A stretch of DNA of 64,000 bases from Lithospermum erythrorhizon (lineage: Eukaryota; Streptophyta; Magnoliopsida; Boraginales; Boraginaceae), in the NCBI GenBank assembly GCA_019722365.1, contig JADFUC010002397.1:22417-86416 (forward strand). Direction: 5' to 3'. The notes under the pieces were generated by a model. The model did not search any database. It was not told the origin of the DNA and saw only the letters and a list, made by a program, of their open reading frames with translations. The stretch's first letter is position 1. The number at the start of each line of letters is the position of its first letter. The translations under genes and the position numbers were made by a program. Positions 44,985 to 58,239 of this stretch are shown here, in pieces.

Positions 44985-45942
44985 CAACACAATTTATCAA
45001 AGCCCGGTCGAACCGGTCGTGTCAAGTAATAATGAATAAGAACGAGTATCATCTCACAAATTCCAATATATACTAAATACTAGGTCTTTTTCTAACCTTA
45101 ATTAACTAATAATTAAAGAGTAAATTTAAATCTAGACTACTTAACTAAATTGACTAACCAATTAAATTAGCTAATACTAAATGAATGCACAAAAAGTGAA
45201 TTCACTTAATATTCGGCATAGTCAGACACATGACGATTTGATCACAGTATTCAAACTACCAGTAGTTACTTTGCCAATTCATAACAAAAGCATTCCTATA
45301 CGATTGATATTACTTCTCAGTTAACACCAATTAAGTCTCCTAAGAAACTAACTATATCTCTATGATAGCTTAAAATAGGAGATCTTTTTAATAACATATG
45401 CTTATTAAATTGCACATGGCATTACCTATATTTCTATGGTAATTGAAACATGTGTTCTGATTATTAATTCTTAAGTGACAACCCTATTTCTAGCAATTAA
45501 TCACTTATATGAACGACTTAATATTGATATCAAGATACCACTACTTAATAACAATCACTATGAAACCGGAAATAAATTAACTCCAAGAAATCAAAATCAT
45601 CCGATCCAACTGATCCTCAATTGCTTCTTAAGCCGCCCAACGGGCAACAAAAGCTCCAACAAAGGATGATGACTTTTTTCTAGAAATTTAGATATCCTTT
45701 GTACTCTAACTCCTCCTTTATACGTTGTCATAACCTAATATTAATGGGCCGAATCAAGCTTATTCTTGGATCATGACTAAATTGGACTCAAGAGCATTAA
45801 TTCAAAGTCCATTCTCACTTTAATCGACATAATTTCCTAAACTCAACAGTAAACTAAAACAAAGGCAAATTATATCGATTGGGTAAAAATAACAATAATA
45901 CGTAATTAGGGCCTCAAAACACTATATAATAAACACTTATCA
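44985..45942 (-). repeat. E4 3' LTR (left)
   Basis: It pairs with 53581-54708. Shared words include AACTAATAATTAAAGAGTAA, GATATTACTTCTCAGTTAAC, GTAATTGAAACATGTGTT and GAAACCGGAAATAAATTAAC. On the minus strand it starts TGATAAGTGTTTATTATATAG. It is about 170 bp shorter than its partner. Confidence 0.9.
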
Positions 45943-45970
45943 CACCCCACACTTAAGTTCTTGCTTGTCC
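45943..45970 (-). other. E4 polypurine tract region
   Basis: The minus strand reads AGGACAAGCAAGAACTTAAG then TGTGGGGTG directly before the LTR. This is the highly conserved Athila sequence upstream of the 3' LTR that primes plus-strand synthesis. Confidence 0.88.
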
Positions 45971-46466
45971 TCAAGCAAATGACACAGAACCAGACAAATT
46001 AAACATCCAAGTGATTCAAGATTTCAGATATCATTAAGTTCTCGACAAAAATCAATCATTAAGAATGGCTCACTTAGCCAAGCCGTTAATATCATCAATT
46101 CATCGTAGCACAATTTCTATTAGTGAATTTCTCACTTCTCACATCACCACATGTAACAAAGTGGTTACCGCTTACGCCTCATTCTTCCAATCATGCACAA
46201 GCTTTCTACCATACGCTGGGTTATATATTCATCTAATCCATCAACAATGCACGCAACATAAACTGTAAGTGTCTTATAGGTCAGAATGAGGCTTAGCGTG
46301 GAAATAGTAGGAAAATATTTGGCTCAGACTTTAATATTCGAGGAGATGTGAACTCGAATTAATTATGCTTTTCTGTTAAGCACGTCTAAACAAAACACCT
46401 TCAACCCAACATTCTACATCCCATTTACATCATCCCACTCTGCTAAGTTTCTATTCATATTACTTA

Positions 46467-46525
<59 letters not shown>

Positions 46526-48270
46526 TATGTATAGTTTTTTTTTTGATAGAAGTACACCCATGATCAAAGACACTTTTCATAATTTTCGAGACACACACAA
46601 TTTCTTTCACTTGGAGGATCATATTTCTACTATGTACTTCGACACTTTTTTTTTTACCTAATCTCTTCCAATGTTTTCCTTCCCCCACACTTTACTAGCT
46701 CAGCTCTTAACAAGCCACAATTCAACATAGCTAATCTGCACCACACACCCCAAGTAGGGACAAATACGTAAAATAAGGCTTATAGGCTTATAAACGCGGG
46801 TATAATCACAAAAGAAAGGTCACTTAAAGCTCGCGAAGTTTCACCAAGGATAATACATCAAAGTTAGCCTTTAGGATAATGTGATTATAACTCCAAATGC
46901 CTTCATCATTTTTGTATGCATACAAAGTAACATAGAAACAAGTTCTAAAGAATACAAAACACAGACAGAAGATCACACCAAGAAATAAACTCCAAAGATA
47001 AAAATTAGGCACAAAATCTCACCCGTAGGGTATATTCACCAACAAGAGTTATCCACTCAAAACTTCAACTCAAAACATCACACCGGGGCCTAAGAATGTC
47101 AAGTCAAAACTCAATCAATCATGCACAAACCTACCATCGAACGACATACCATTTACTATCGATCCAGACAATTAATTCATCCCATAAACTATCATATACA
47201 CTACACTTGAACAAGACAGTCTCACGCATACAAATACGAAAACAAAAGTAAACAAGTAAACTTCCTCGGCACAAGTAGCGCGGGCTTAATGAATCAGCAA
47301 GGTTAGTTGGGATGGAGCAAGATCGATCCTCCTCTCGGCCATCCACCGGCCAAAATGCCTAATAAGTTCTCTGAGCATGTGAACACGTGAACAAAAAAAC
47401 ACACAACTACAGACTTGAAGAAATAAACCAAGAAAAGATGTATCGAAATTCACATCAATATCCAAAGTGAAATACTAATAATCCTTAAAATATCAAAACA
47501 AGCGTCTTAACTGAGATCGTTTTCAAAAACACAACGAAACTGATTAAAATTCAACTAAACAAACCTAAATCAAGTCTAAACACAATGATGAAACAGGTAA
47601 AAGTTTGAAATTAAAATAGACATAACTAAAATAAATCAATAACAACCTAAATTAAAAATAGCACCTAAAAATTTCTACCAACATAAAAATTGAAAACAAA
47701 AAATAAAAAATAAGAGATAAAGAGAACTAAAACTTAATACGAACATAAATTGAGTGGGTAGTGGGGATCACGAGAAAAATAATTCCATCATGAAAGCTAT
47801 ATATGCTGAGGCCTGAGGCACGACTGAGTCAGTCGGAGTTTCAGATCTTATCACGATTCGTATGTTATTGATTTAAAGATCAAATGGTGATTTTGGGAGC
47901 TACTATTTGTGGGTTAATTCTAGGGTCATTGACTTTTGTGGTTTCATGATTGCATACATGATCAGAAATTTGCAAGTTATGTCTGGGGCAAAAGAGATCT
48001 AGATTTTGCTTTCTATTTTATTTTGGTTTTTTATTTTTTTTCGACCAAAATCTCAATTCAAAGGTCAAGTAATTGACTCCGCTTGGCAACTAATCATGGA
48101 GCACATTATTCTATTAAAAGTCCATCTAATCAAAATTTGACCTCCTTGTCATCCAAACCGCCCCAAAGCCACCTTTACCAAATTTCACCCAATATATTTT
48201 TTTTTTCAACACATGAAACTAAGAAATAAAACATCCAATCTAAAAGATCGGCCGCTTCCCAATAAATAAG
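45971..48270 (-). other. E4 region between integrase and 3' LTR; no env recognised
   Basis: Athila elements often carry an env-like or spacer region here. The AT-rich sequence has only short frames (for example 46824-47012 and 47131-47346 on the minus strand) without a clear membrane-anchored protein. An (AT)n microsatellite interrupts it at 46470-46523. Plant pol or gag similarity is absent. Confidence 0.5.
46470..46523. repeat. (AT)n microsatellite
   Basis: About 27 uninterrupted AT/TA units. The minus-strand ORF with Ile-Tyr repeats that crosses it is an artefact of the repeat. Confidence 0.95.
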
Positions 48271-49340
48271 CATTTAACGCTTTAGTCCATTTGCTGACTC
48301 CGCATCATTCAACGAAAGGTGCACACAACAAAGACCAATCGTATTTACTCTTTCCACATGTCCACCATACACATATTTTGCTTCACCATTTACCTTAAAA
48401 GTGCCCTCCTCATGAGTTATTTCCACCCCACTTAAAACTTGGGGTAATAGTAAAACGTCCACCATTTAGGATTTTTAACTTAGCTGAACAAACAACTGAA
48501 ATTAAACAACAAAACTTCAGTTGTCCAACTGAAATTTCGCGAGGCGAGATTCGCTTATCATGATTAGCCTTGGTCGCTCCTTTGTAAATTTTTGCATTTT
48601 CATGCTCCCAAACGAAACTCTTCTCAAGCTTCATTAAGACTCCATCAATCTCTTTCTCCACTTTAACCTTTTAGATCAAAATTTAGAGATTCACCGCCAC
48701 GTGCTTTATGCTCAAGCTCCACTAGAAGTGCATGCTTTACCATAAACAAGACGATAAGAGACATACCACATCTTAAATGCAAATTCTATGTCTACACGAT
48801 CATCTAACTTCTTAGACCAACTTCTTGCATGCATCGATCAAGTTTTTCTAAAAGCACTTAAGCCTCTATTAGATAATTCAAATGTCTTACTATTTTCAGA
48901 GGCGATATGGTAATGCAACTTACATTCCATATTTATAGCAATGTCTCTAAAGCCTTATTACAAAAATGTTTACCCTCTCATCACTAATGATAGCTCTAGG
49001 AATCCCAAATCTAGCAAATGTTTTTTCTTAAGATACGACTACCTCTGGGCATCATTAGTTGAAAAGTACTGTCATAAATCTGACATAGTCCTACATACAA
49101 GAATGTACTTATTGGAAAAGATGGCGGAAAGGAATCAAGGAAATCGGCTAGCCAACAATACCAGTGGAAAATATTAGTGCGGCAATTTACTAAGGACATA
49201 TTACCTGTTCTCTGACAACGATCACATGACTTCACAAAGGTACTACAATCCTTAAATAAGGTAGGCCAATAAAAACCAGATTGTAACACCTTTGCAGTAC
49301 TGCTCGTAGACCAGCCTCCTACCCTCTAAGCGACAATGTT
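48271..49340 (-). pseudogene. E4 integrase
   Basis: In minus-strand stretch 49011-49289, SGFYWPTLFKDCSTFVKSCD then RCQRTGN is the HHCC zinc-binding end of Athila integrase, nearly unchanged. The core continues with a shifted NDARVV-like block and FLKKNIC-type residues. Toward 48274-48465, GVEITHEEGTFKVNGEAKYV matches the C-terminal block (GAVEI....G.FKVNGxR.K.Y). A family-typical YKAHRTP-type stretch could not be read. Integrase inserts the element DNA; here it is inactivated by several frame changes. Confidence 0.87.
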
Positions 49341-50250
49341 CTAGGATGTCACACTTCGGCCTCGTGGATACACCTCCTAACGATATTATCACATCGCACT
49401 CGAATGCCATGGATCATCCCAAAAGTATTGTTTCACATCGTATAAAATTTCTTCTTTGTTGGTATGTTAACCTGTGTGGTAAGACTCCACTAACTATACT
49501 TAACAAAATCAAGATACCAAGGTGACTTATTCGAGTGACTACCAATTGTTCATCAGTGCAGTCTCCCCAACGGCTTTCTTTCTAAAATATGCCAATTCTA
49601 GATAAATGATCACCACCACATTTTCGTAACCCGCTTTTGTCCTTAATTTCTAGGCCTACTCTCTGAAGTAAAAGTATCCATCTTATCAACCTAGGCTTAG
49701 CGCTCTTTTTGAAATAGTGTCATTTTAATGCAAAGATATCTGCTGTATATAACCACACGGTATCCGATCGATCTAAACTTATCCAAGGCAAAAACGACAA
49801 AGAAGCAATTCCTTCTCAGCAGTGTAATTACGTTGGAGCATCATCATTGAAGGCTTTGCTCGTGAGTAAATTACCCGGAATACCTTCTCATGCTTTTGTC
49901 CGAGCACTGCACCAACGGCATAATCACTGTGATCGTGACATACTTCAATGGGCTTCGTCTAATCAAAGTAAAACCACAGAGCAAATAAGTTTATGCTTCA
50001 ATATATTAAAAGCCTGCACACACTCATTAGTCATATGGAAAGATGCATCCTAACTCAAAGAAATCACACATAAAAGTTTAGATATTTTGGAAAATCTGAT
50101 GAAACATAAAACCGGCATGACCAAGGAAACTTCTTACATCTTTGACACATTTTCAAAGGAGGTAACTTTTCCTATATCCACCTTGCTTTAGACAACTTCT
50201 ATTCCTAGAGGAAATTCTTTGAGACCGAGCACTATCCCCTTTCTTTGAAC
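49341..50250 (-). pseudogene. E4 RNase H
   Basis: Minus-strand readings include FNILKHKL (about 49985-50010), HDHSDYAVGAVLGQ (about 49905-49945, matching CDASDYAVGAVLGQ), NYTAEKELL (about 49800-49830), KPRLIRWILLLQ (about 49665-49700), ADHLSRI-like residues, then VSGVLPHRLTYQQRRNF (about 49440-49490), the spacer before integrase. The first catalytic Asp is shifted to His-Ser context. The order is complete for a gypsy RNase H. Confidence 0.85.
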
Positions 50251-50920
50251 CATAAGCGAGTTGATCAGCCTTCAAGACAAGATTACTCTCACAACAGTCA
50301 TAACAAGTCCAAGATTAATCAAACAATCATCGTTAAGATCCAAAAAATGTAAAAATCATCCATAAAGTTGACTCGATGCATTTCTCTATCAAGTCGAATA
50401 TGATCATAAATGTGGTGGTGGTCGAGCACAACATAACCCAGACGCAAGATTCGCCTAAAAGAGAATGTACCAGGGACAGCAAATGTTGTTTTTTCCCGAT
50501 CCTCCTGAGCCACCACAATTTGTTGTATCCCTAATATCCATCTAAAAAAAAGCAAGAGAATGGATACCTAGCTACTTTCTAGCATTTGATCAATAAAATG
50601 GTAGAGCAAATGGTCCTTCCCTAGTTACAAAGATTTAACTGGAAGTCAATACATTGTTCTCCAGCTACTACGCTCTAAAGGGTATTAATTCATTTTTATC
50701 ATTTTTAACCACAGCATTGGCTCCCCTTCCTTTGGTACAACTTAGACCGACTCACCCAAGCACTATCGAAATATGGATAAATTATACCCCATCCGTAAGC
50801 CAGAATTTCAAATTTTACCACCTCTTTGAGATTAGATTTAGTCGCCTCGAGATCGATAATGGACTTGGCACCATCCTCGTTAGTATTCGATGCAGGCATG
50901 TTGAAGGGTTGTGTCCTTAA
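50251..50920 (-). pseudogene. E4 reverse transcriptase
   Basis: The minus-strand stretch 50705-50899 has LKEVVKFEILAYGWGIIYPY then FDSAWVS, the Athila N-terminal RT block (VVxKEIxKLLDAGIIYPISDSxWVS). Stretch 50319-50555 has FFRWILGIQQIVVAQEDREK then TTFAVPGTFSFRR, matching FLDGYSGYNQIxIAPEDQEKTTFTCPYGTFAFRR, and ends with MDDFYIF, so the catalytic MDD is retained. A segment between the two blocks is lost or shifted. The assignment to Athila is secure. Confidence 0.92.
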
Positions 50921-51299
50921 TGTCTGCTATTGTCCAACCAAGCTACTTTTTGTGCCTCTCCAAGTACCTTCGAGAAGTTTTTTCTTCCCCGCACCTCACT
51001 CAACAAGAAATAATAACAGTAACACAATGCCATGGCTAGAAAAGCATATTTATGTGCGAAGGCAAAGCCTTCAACTCAAGGGTAGGAGATCTTTCAATAG
51101 ACGGTATCAACTTTGATACACTGCGGTCCTAGTTCCTCATACCGCTTCTACCAAGTGGTATAACGTAGGTGCCCGGTGATCCATATATATGCTACTAACG
51201 ATAATAAGTTTTTCATATGACAAGTTCTCTCCTTTAGTATTTGTTAGACATAACTCAACCAAATCTCTAGACTTTAACTCACTTGAAAGCATGTTGCAC

Positions 51300-51700
51300 T
51301 AACGAACAACCACATCAATTGAAAATAATCATTCTCGGGTTATCATGGAACTTAGCTGACTTACGCATGTCAAAACAACTTGTCTTCTCCCCCACTCTTT
51401 AAGATGACCTCCGTCCCTTATGAACATCAATAAGGGTTCTGCAGAAGAAAAAGGTCTACCTAGCAATAAAGGGATTTCTCGATCTTCGGACATATCGAGT
51501 ACAACGAAATCAGCAGGGAAGATAAACTTATCTACCTTAACCAAAACATCTTCAAGGACACCATATGGGTACACAATAGACCTATCGGCTAATTGCAAAG
51601 AAATGGTTGTACTCTTGACCTCCCCAACCCAACCTATGACATAATATCACAAAGGCATCAAATTGATACTTGCACCTAAATCACATAAAGCTTTACCAAA
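51300..51700 (-). pseudogene. E4 aspartic protease
   Basis: The minus-strand stretch 51329-51598 reads MQLADRSIVYPYGVLEDVLV, then KVDKFIFPADFVVLDMSED and REIPLLLGRPF. This is almost the consensus of the Athila protease, with the flap region and ILGRPF end. The upstream DSG-type active site should lie near 51600-51680, where only a degraded SINLMPL-like reading is present. It is the best preserved domain of the element. Confidence 0.93.
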
Positions 51701-53520
51701 TTCAATTTTCACCTATTGCACAAGTGGATCAGAAATGGATCTTTAACTTTTTGGGGCAATTTCGTTGGGATTATTAAGGAACACTCTTCAAATATTAAGA
51801 CCAAGCTTATGTTCTTTCAAATCGCTTCTTTCTTGGATAAAACATCTTTCATAAACTTGATGTAAAGCCATGGCCTCTCGCAAAAGCGAACGCACATTAT
51901 GCAACTTTTTAAACATATCAAGCAGTTTTAGCTGGGGCTGGAGCACGTTGTTCTTCTTGAAGCCTTTGAGGTAAGGAACAGGAGGTGACATATGCATAAA
52001 TGTTGTGGGATTTATCAATGGAAACTTCCCTGCTGTCGTAAGATGAGCTTTCTCCCATGGTCAGCCATTGCAGCGCTCGACCGCAACCCTGCAAACTTCT
52101 ACCATTGCGCTAGAAAGTGACTGCATGCGATGTTCTCGTGGGGTTTTTCGAGTTGCTTGAACCCACATTCCTATTATTCAATGCCTCGCCTAATCGGGCG
52201 CAATTATCGCTCTACACTTTCAAGGCCGCATCCCTATTCCTCGGTCTTTTTTTTCCACCACTTCGAGTTAACAACCTTCAATCTTATCCAACCTGACTTT
52301 TTTAGGTTTCAAAATTTCTGGGATTGATCTTGAAATCCTCGGTGGTCTCATTATATTTTGGTTGTTACCCAAGAGAAAATTGGGGTGGTTCCTCCAATTA
52401 TTATTGTAGTTATCGAGAATGCACCACTTCACGTCGTATCAAATTGGATGCATATCAACTTGCCTGGTAGGCCTCCACAAAGAGATAGTAGTCTCATTAT
52501 TACCACCACATAGAGTGTGCCAAAGTGGAACCATATTCTCCTATGATCCTGCACACACCATGTCCGGCGTAGTTGCTCTACCTTGAATCATGGTGAGGCT
52601 ACCCAGGCCTCCAGCCTTGTCTTTCATCAATCTCAAGGACCCCGTCCACTCTACGAGTGGCGCGCATCGAGGATTTCCGGCTGGTGTTGATTAGTGATAA
52701 TTCCTCCAATAAGATATAAGCTTCATCAGCCTTCTTTATCAAACGCTCCTCCAAAGAGACATCTAATATAGCGTGGGGTGCTTGGTGTCAACCCCATTAA
52801 GGAAGCGTTCGCACCAAATAAGTGTCGGGAAGCGCCATCGGGACACTTTCTCGAGTAAACCTTGAAACTTCCCAAGCCTCACCAACCATCTCATCTTCAT
52901 CTTGCCAGGAAACACAATGTCATTCTTCAATTTGGTGGATTTTGATGCGGAAAATATCGGTTAAAACTTGCACTACTTGCTCCTCAGGGTCATATTTGTA
53001 GATTGGAAAGCCTCTACCACTTTCGCTTCCTCCCAAAAGGTAGAAAGGAAAATAATGGATAGAATCAGCCGAAATTCATTTACTTTTAGAGTAGCGTAAA
53101 TCTCCATGAAATTTACAAATGCTCATTAGGGTTCTATGACCCAGCCATCGACCGCACATGATTCTTCACATATTGGATCAAGGCAAAGCCAACTCAAACT
53201 TTCGCATCGTATCAAGGCGGACTGAAAGATGTAGCAAAGCAATCCCCTCCAATGAGGGCAATGCATAATCCCTCAAAGCCAGTCCAATGAGGAACCAGTC
53301 ACGCCATCCTCATGAACATCAAGCACCTCGCTGCAGTATCAAGGCTGATGGCTGGCCATGCAGATATCCCTACTGCTTTCTTCAGTTCTAATTCATCAGT
53401 TTCCTACTGCTTTCAATCTCCATCGTTGAAATACCTCCAAAATGACAATGGTCATAAAAATTAAAACAATAATATAAATAAAGAAATAAATCTATGCAAA
53501 ATAATAAGGTAATAAGCGCT
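51701..53520 (-). pseudogene. E4 gag region
   Basis: On the minus strand PPVPYLKGFKKN with QLKLLDMFKKLH (51788-52018) is the Athila gag end just upstream of the protease (PYPxRxKK...QFxKFLexFKKLxINIPF). Upstream, VVPKWEHFLPDTY-like and LSRTLKIQN-type words were sought but only a degraded N-terminus is present. The leader next to the primer site has GTTGGTTGTAGAAACTTAGCG, typical of this lineage. Capsid function is inferred from position. Confidence 0.72.
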
Positions 53521-53560
53521 AAGTTTCTACAACCAACCAAACTAATATTAGTACTATCGA

Positions 53561-53578
53561 ATTCAGCAACGCTTTCAA
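53561..53578 (-). other. E4 primer binding site, degraded
   Basis: The minus strand reads GAAAGCGTTGCTGAATTC after the 5' LTR. It resembles TGGCGCCGTTGCCGGGGA, the site used by Athila elements, in its GCGTTGC core and position. Confidence 0.55.
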
Positions 53579-53580
53579 CT

Positions 53581-54708
53581 TTAATAACACAAATTTGTTT
53601 GTTCGGTCGAGTCCGGTCGTCAAGTAATATAATGAATACAGTTCTAGCATCATCTCACAAATCTAAATATATACTAAATATTTTAGTCTTTTTTCTTAAT
53701 CCTAATTTTCAACTAATAATTAAAGAGTAAATTTAAATCTAGATCACTTAACTAAATCGATTCAACTAAATAAAACGAAATAATACTAAACGAAGCATTA
53801 ACATTCGGTGCATAGTCAGACACGCATTTATCGATCGCCATATTCAACTTACTCAGTAGTTACTATTAACTACAACAAAAAGCATTCCTATACATTGATA
53901 TTACTTCTCAGTTAACACCAATTAAGTCTCTTTAACTAACTATATCTCTCTATGATACTTTAAAATAGAGATCTTTTATCAACATATGTTTATTGTAATT
54001 AAAATTGCAATACCTATATCTCTACGGTAATTGAAACATGTGTTTTACTATTAATTGCAAGTGATTCTATTTCTAGCAATTAATCGTACTTATATGAACG
54101 ACTTAATATCGATATCATATTATTAAATACTAATTACTATCAATAATCGAATTATGAAACCGGAAATAAATTAACTCCAAGATAAATCAACCATCCTATT
54201 CAATCATATCCCGGGGACTAATACAAAATTAGTTCAAGCAATAAAAGACATAAATAAATACATGAAATTAATCGCATTCATATCCTTAATACAATAAAAA
54301 ATATCTTAATTAAATTATTCTAACTAATTAAAAGTAATCCTACAGCTGTACAATATGTAATTAATCCTCAATTGCCTGAATGTGTGCTAAAAAGCCCTAA
54401 ATAAAGATGATGACTTCTTTTTATAGAAATCAGAGACATCCTTTTGTACTTCAACTCCTTCTTTTATAATGCTGTCATAACCAAGCCATTATTAACGGCC
54501 GAACGTCATTCTTGGATCATGACTCATGTAAATTTTCAAAGGACTCATCTTCAATTGAAAGCCCGATTCTTCACTTAACCGATACTATTTTCAAACTCAA
54601 ATAAAAACGCAACACTAAAAGTAAATTAGAGATTTTAGATTATGGTAAAAATAACATCGCCTAATATTTCACTGTGGCCTCAAAACACTATATAATAAAC
54701 ACTTACTC
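53581..54708 (-). repeat. E4 5' LTR (right)
   Basis: Partner of 44985-45942. On the minus strand it starts GAGTAAGTGTTTATTATATAG. About 170 bp that the left LTR lacks lie near 54200-54370. Confidence 0.9.
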
Positions 54709-57700
54709 TATCGCAAACTTTCATGTCAGGGGACTATTGAGTACCACTGGTGGGATCAGAAATGATAAGCCATGTTCTTCCTTGGAATGGCAGTTCACCC
54801 CTTGTGACTTAGTGCCTTAATATGACACTCGATTTGATGTGTTTCAAGGCTCGATATGACAATTGATTTGGGATAAGAATTCTAGCTGAGTCAGTATATT
54901 ATAGCAAAGTGTTAAAGCAACGTTGCTTCTTGCTTGTACTAATAGCGCCTTAGCAGTTTTGTTGCTTATAGGCTTCGAGGATACACTCACGCAGAATTTA
55001 GCGACTACTGATTTAGTTTTTCTAGTTACGCCACTCTGCTTTCCACATGTCGTCTTAGCAGCTTGTTGTTGTAGAGTAATGATCGTGAGTGATGTTCCAA
55101 CCTTGTTGATGATAATGATCAACCAGACAGGCCTTAGCATCGTGAGCCTCGGCAGAATCCTCGCCATGTGGACCTAATCATATTTTATTCCTCCTAGTAT
55201 CCGGGATTTGATTAATTGAACCCGAACTTATCGTGTTCATCCAAGCTTTTAGAATAATCAGGGGGTGTTATAGCTTCAACTCGAATATTTGAAGCTGCTC
55301 TTGGAGAATCTTACTGCATTCATCGATGAAGCCTACAAACTTGAAAGTTTATTTTGTTTGTGTAATACCTCTTATCAAAACATCCGGAGAAGTTCAATTG
55401 CATGTCATTGCTGGTCTTCAAAGATTTTAATTTAGAATTTCGCAGAACGTTTCCTCCAATTTTTCAAGGGTTTTGGTATATATTTTTTGGGATTTTTGTC
55501 TATGATTTTGGTCAAAACAGGGGTATTTAGTAGATTTACGGGCCTCAATTGCTTGCTCGACACTGCCTGAGCCAGGATCACGATTCTACCGTTGGACTTT
55601 GAGCGCATCTGACCATTTGATAATTTAACACTTATTTAATCAAGTTACCCTTTTTGGGGCCAATTTCATTAAAAGAAGGTTCAGTTCTTTTCTAGTCAAT
55701 TATATTTTCATATCGACCCCTGCACCTTTTGGAAAGTTTTGATTCTACCCACATAATCATGAGCCTTGCTGGGACCGCATAACTTGTAGTCATTTTAAAC
55801 CCCGTGGTTTATAGATTCTTTATTTCGAAAATGGCTGACAAGTCCCTGCTCGGGCAGAGGCTGATCAATAAAGCTAGGCTTTCCAAATTTCTCACTTTAT
55901 CCGGCATTTAATCCCAGGCTATTTTTTCTGGAACCAGATTTCGAAGTTCAAACTTAGGTTAATTGAGCGTAAAAACCCTTATTATTCTTTGGTCTCGATT
56001 AACCTGGGTTGACTTAGGAACCTCTATTCGCCCGAGGGTTTGATTTGAATTTAGGGTTTTAATCAAGAACCCTAATCACATGTGACATTTTTTAGTGCTT
56101 CAACTTAATTAATTGATTATCTGCTTTCTTAATAATTTTAATTACTTTTTTGATAAATTTTCATGTCTACAGATTGCCTCGAACCTCAGTACATACTAGT
56201 AGTGCGTGGTTCAATCTGCATAATATTCATCTACAAACACATGTTGGTTTTGGGCTTGGTCTTTATTTTTCAAGATGTGTCGCTTCCTTTTGGCTGTGAC
56301 GACATCATCCGGCCCTCGCTTGACTTCATTTAATTTAGAGCAGCTGGATATTGGACTCAAGCCAGCGAATTTAGTTATCTTACAATAATCTCTCCCAGTG
56401 AGGTCCATGTCAGGATTAACCTTATTTCTAATTTATCTATTTTAGAAGCTCGTGGTCATAAGTTATCATTCATGTCATTTTCAGTGACTTGGAAGACCAT
56501 GACTTGAGCCAGATATCAGTGATTATGACCACACTCCCTGTCAACTCGCCTATTTAGCGACTTATAGGATAGTCGGAATTTATTATAGACTGCTGCGACA
56601 TGATCACAGGATGTCATCCCCACCAAGTCTTCGGTCCGAGGATCACTTCAAGTGGCATTGCAATCTATGATTTAATGCCAACAATTTTGTTTGACTCCCA
56701 TTTAATTCTCACTTCTACGTAGAATTAAATTGTTTGAGGGTTTTAAAGCAACATGAATTTAGCATACGTTAAAACCCATTAATTTCTCGACCAGATATTC
56801 AATATGAATTAATTTGTTTGATTTTATTAAATACTAATTAGTACATGTGCCAAGATCCCGTTGAATTTTATCCAGAGAGGATTTTAATGAGAATTTATTT
56901 GGTTGGGATTTAACATGAATTTGAAATATGCTACATCCCATTTAATTCTATCCATAGATAATTTAATGAGGGAATTAATTTCTAGAGCCTTTACTACTAA
57001 TATATGTTGTTATTTCTAGATTTATTGCATTTATATTAATCCGAATCCTTGTTGATTAATTTAATTAATATTTACAATTTTAATTAATAAATTTGTTTCA
57101 TGTTAACATTTAAAATAATTAATCTTAACCACTCTGGGTTTCGTAATTAATATTTTAATTTTGTAGAGTTTAATTTAAAATTAAACCTATCTTCCTACCA
57201 TTTTTCGCCTCATCGTCTTATTTGGTTGTAACATCAGATAAATTTTCAATGTGAAATTTTGTCTATGTATTTTTTTTTGAATTTTCTGAACCACTCAGAG
57301 CAGAAGAAAGTCTCTGCTTGGCTCCTGAATTATGGTCACAGCTTTATTTGGTTCCAAGAACCAAACATCGGCTTAGTGGATTCGGTCCACTCAGGCTTTG
57401 TCTATTTAAGCATGAAAACAGACACAAAAATCAAATTTTCATCACTCTATAGTCAGTGCCGAATTTGCTTAGAAGTCGTGTAATTATTTTTTTTTTCTGC
57501 CTTCTTTCTTGCACAACTTGACACTTTCATTTTTTTTGTATGATTGTTTAATTATTAACATCTCTTCACGTGTTCTTTCAGGATTAAAGCCGAAAATTTG
57601 CATCAAAGTCCACAACTTTTTTAAGAATTTTCTTGAATTTCATCAATAAAGCAACTTTCATACTCCTTTAATTGCTTGATTGTGTACTTTTTGTTATGTT

Positions 57701-58239
57701 TGTGATCACCAATTGTTCTAGATGTATTATCTCTATAATAGAAATCTAATTTAACTCATTTAGATTCTAAGGTATGAAATACTCTCAGTAAAATCGTATT
57801 TTGGTTCTTCAAAACCTGTACTATTTCACTATAACGCTTTAACTTTCAGATGTTTATCTGTTTTATATTTCCTTTTTATATATTCAGTAGTTTGCTGAGA
57901 CGGTCATTGATAGGCAAAGGCTCTTCCAGCTCGGCAGTATGGAAGTTTGAGTCCTGAAGTTTCACTTGAGGCACTGGATCACACACCGCTGCACTTTCAG
58001 AATGTTTTCCTTAGCTCAGAACTCCACACATTGGGGCACATGTTTCTAAGTCTAGCTTTCTAGCTCAATTTTTCCTAGAATTTTCGACGCCTAAGCCTTC
58101 CTTTTGCCGTAAAGTGAACGATCACATATTAGATTTTGGCCCACATTGTTTTTCGGCTTCTTTTGATTATTTCACACCTTTGCATTCATGTAGGTTGGAA
58201 CTTGTATAGAATGGATCTTAGAACGCCTTTCCCTCTTCC
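54709..58239. other. long stretch without a recognisable gene
   Basis: Mixed AT-rich sequence. Overlapping ORFs on both strands at 54844-55177 and one at 57259-57483 have no motif. Blocks such as GATTAACCTGGGTTGACTTAGG (about 55997) and AGGGTTTTAATCAAGAACCCTAAT (about 56054, itself a small inverted repeat) suggest non-coding DNA of a large retrotransposon. This could be the 3' part and LTR of the Tat/Ogre-like element to the right. Confidence 0.35.

Larger units (their letters stand above)
44985..54708 (-). mobile_element. E4: Athila-type Ty3/gypsy retrotransposon
   Basis: This minus-strand element of about 9.7 kb has LTRs at 44985-45942 and 53581-54708. It has an Athila purine tract, a degraded Asp-tRNA-type primer site, and a readable gag-protease-RT-RNase H-integrase order. 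A possible target duplication is CATCG (44980-44984) against TATCG (54709-54713), four of five bases. No env-like ORF could be recognised between integrase and purine tract. Its pol is better preserved than in E1-E3 but still has stops in each domain. Confidence 0.9.

Noticed and set aside
46464..46688. Minus-strand ORF ending in Ile-Tyr repeats
   Set aside because: It is driven by the AT microsatellite in the Athila 3' region, with no family motif.
54844..55177. Overlapping ORFs on both strands (107 and 84 residues)
   Set aside because: Neither has a recognisable motif, one is only a hydrophobic shadow of the other, and there is no gene structure around them.
57259..57483. 74-residue ORF with YLSMKTDTKIKF
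   Set aside because: No family is recognised and it lies in AT-rich non-coding DNA.
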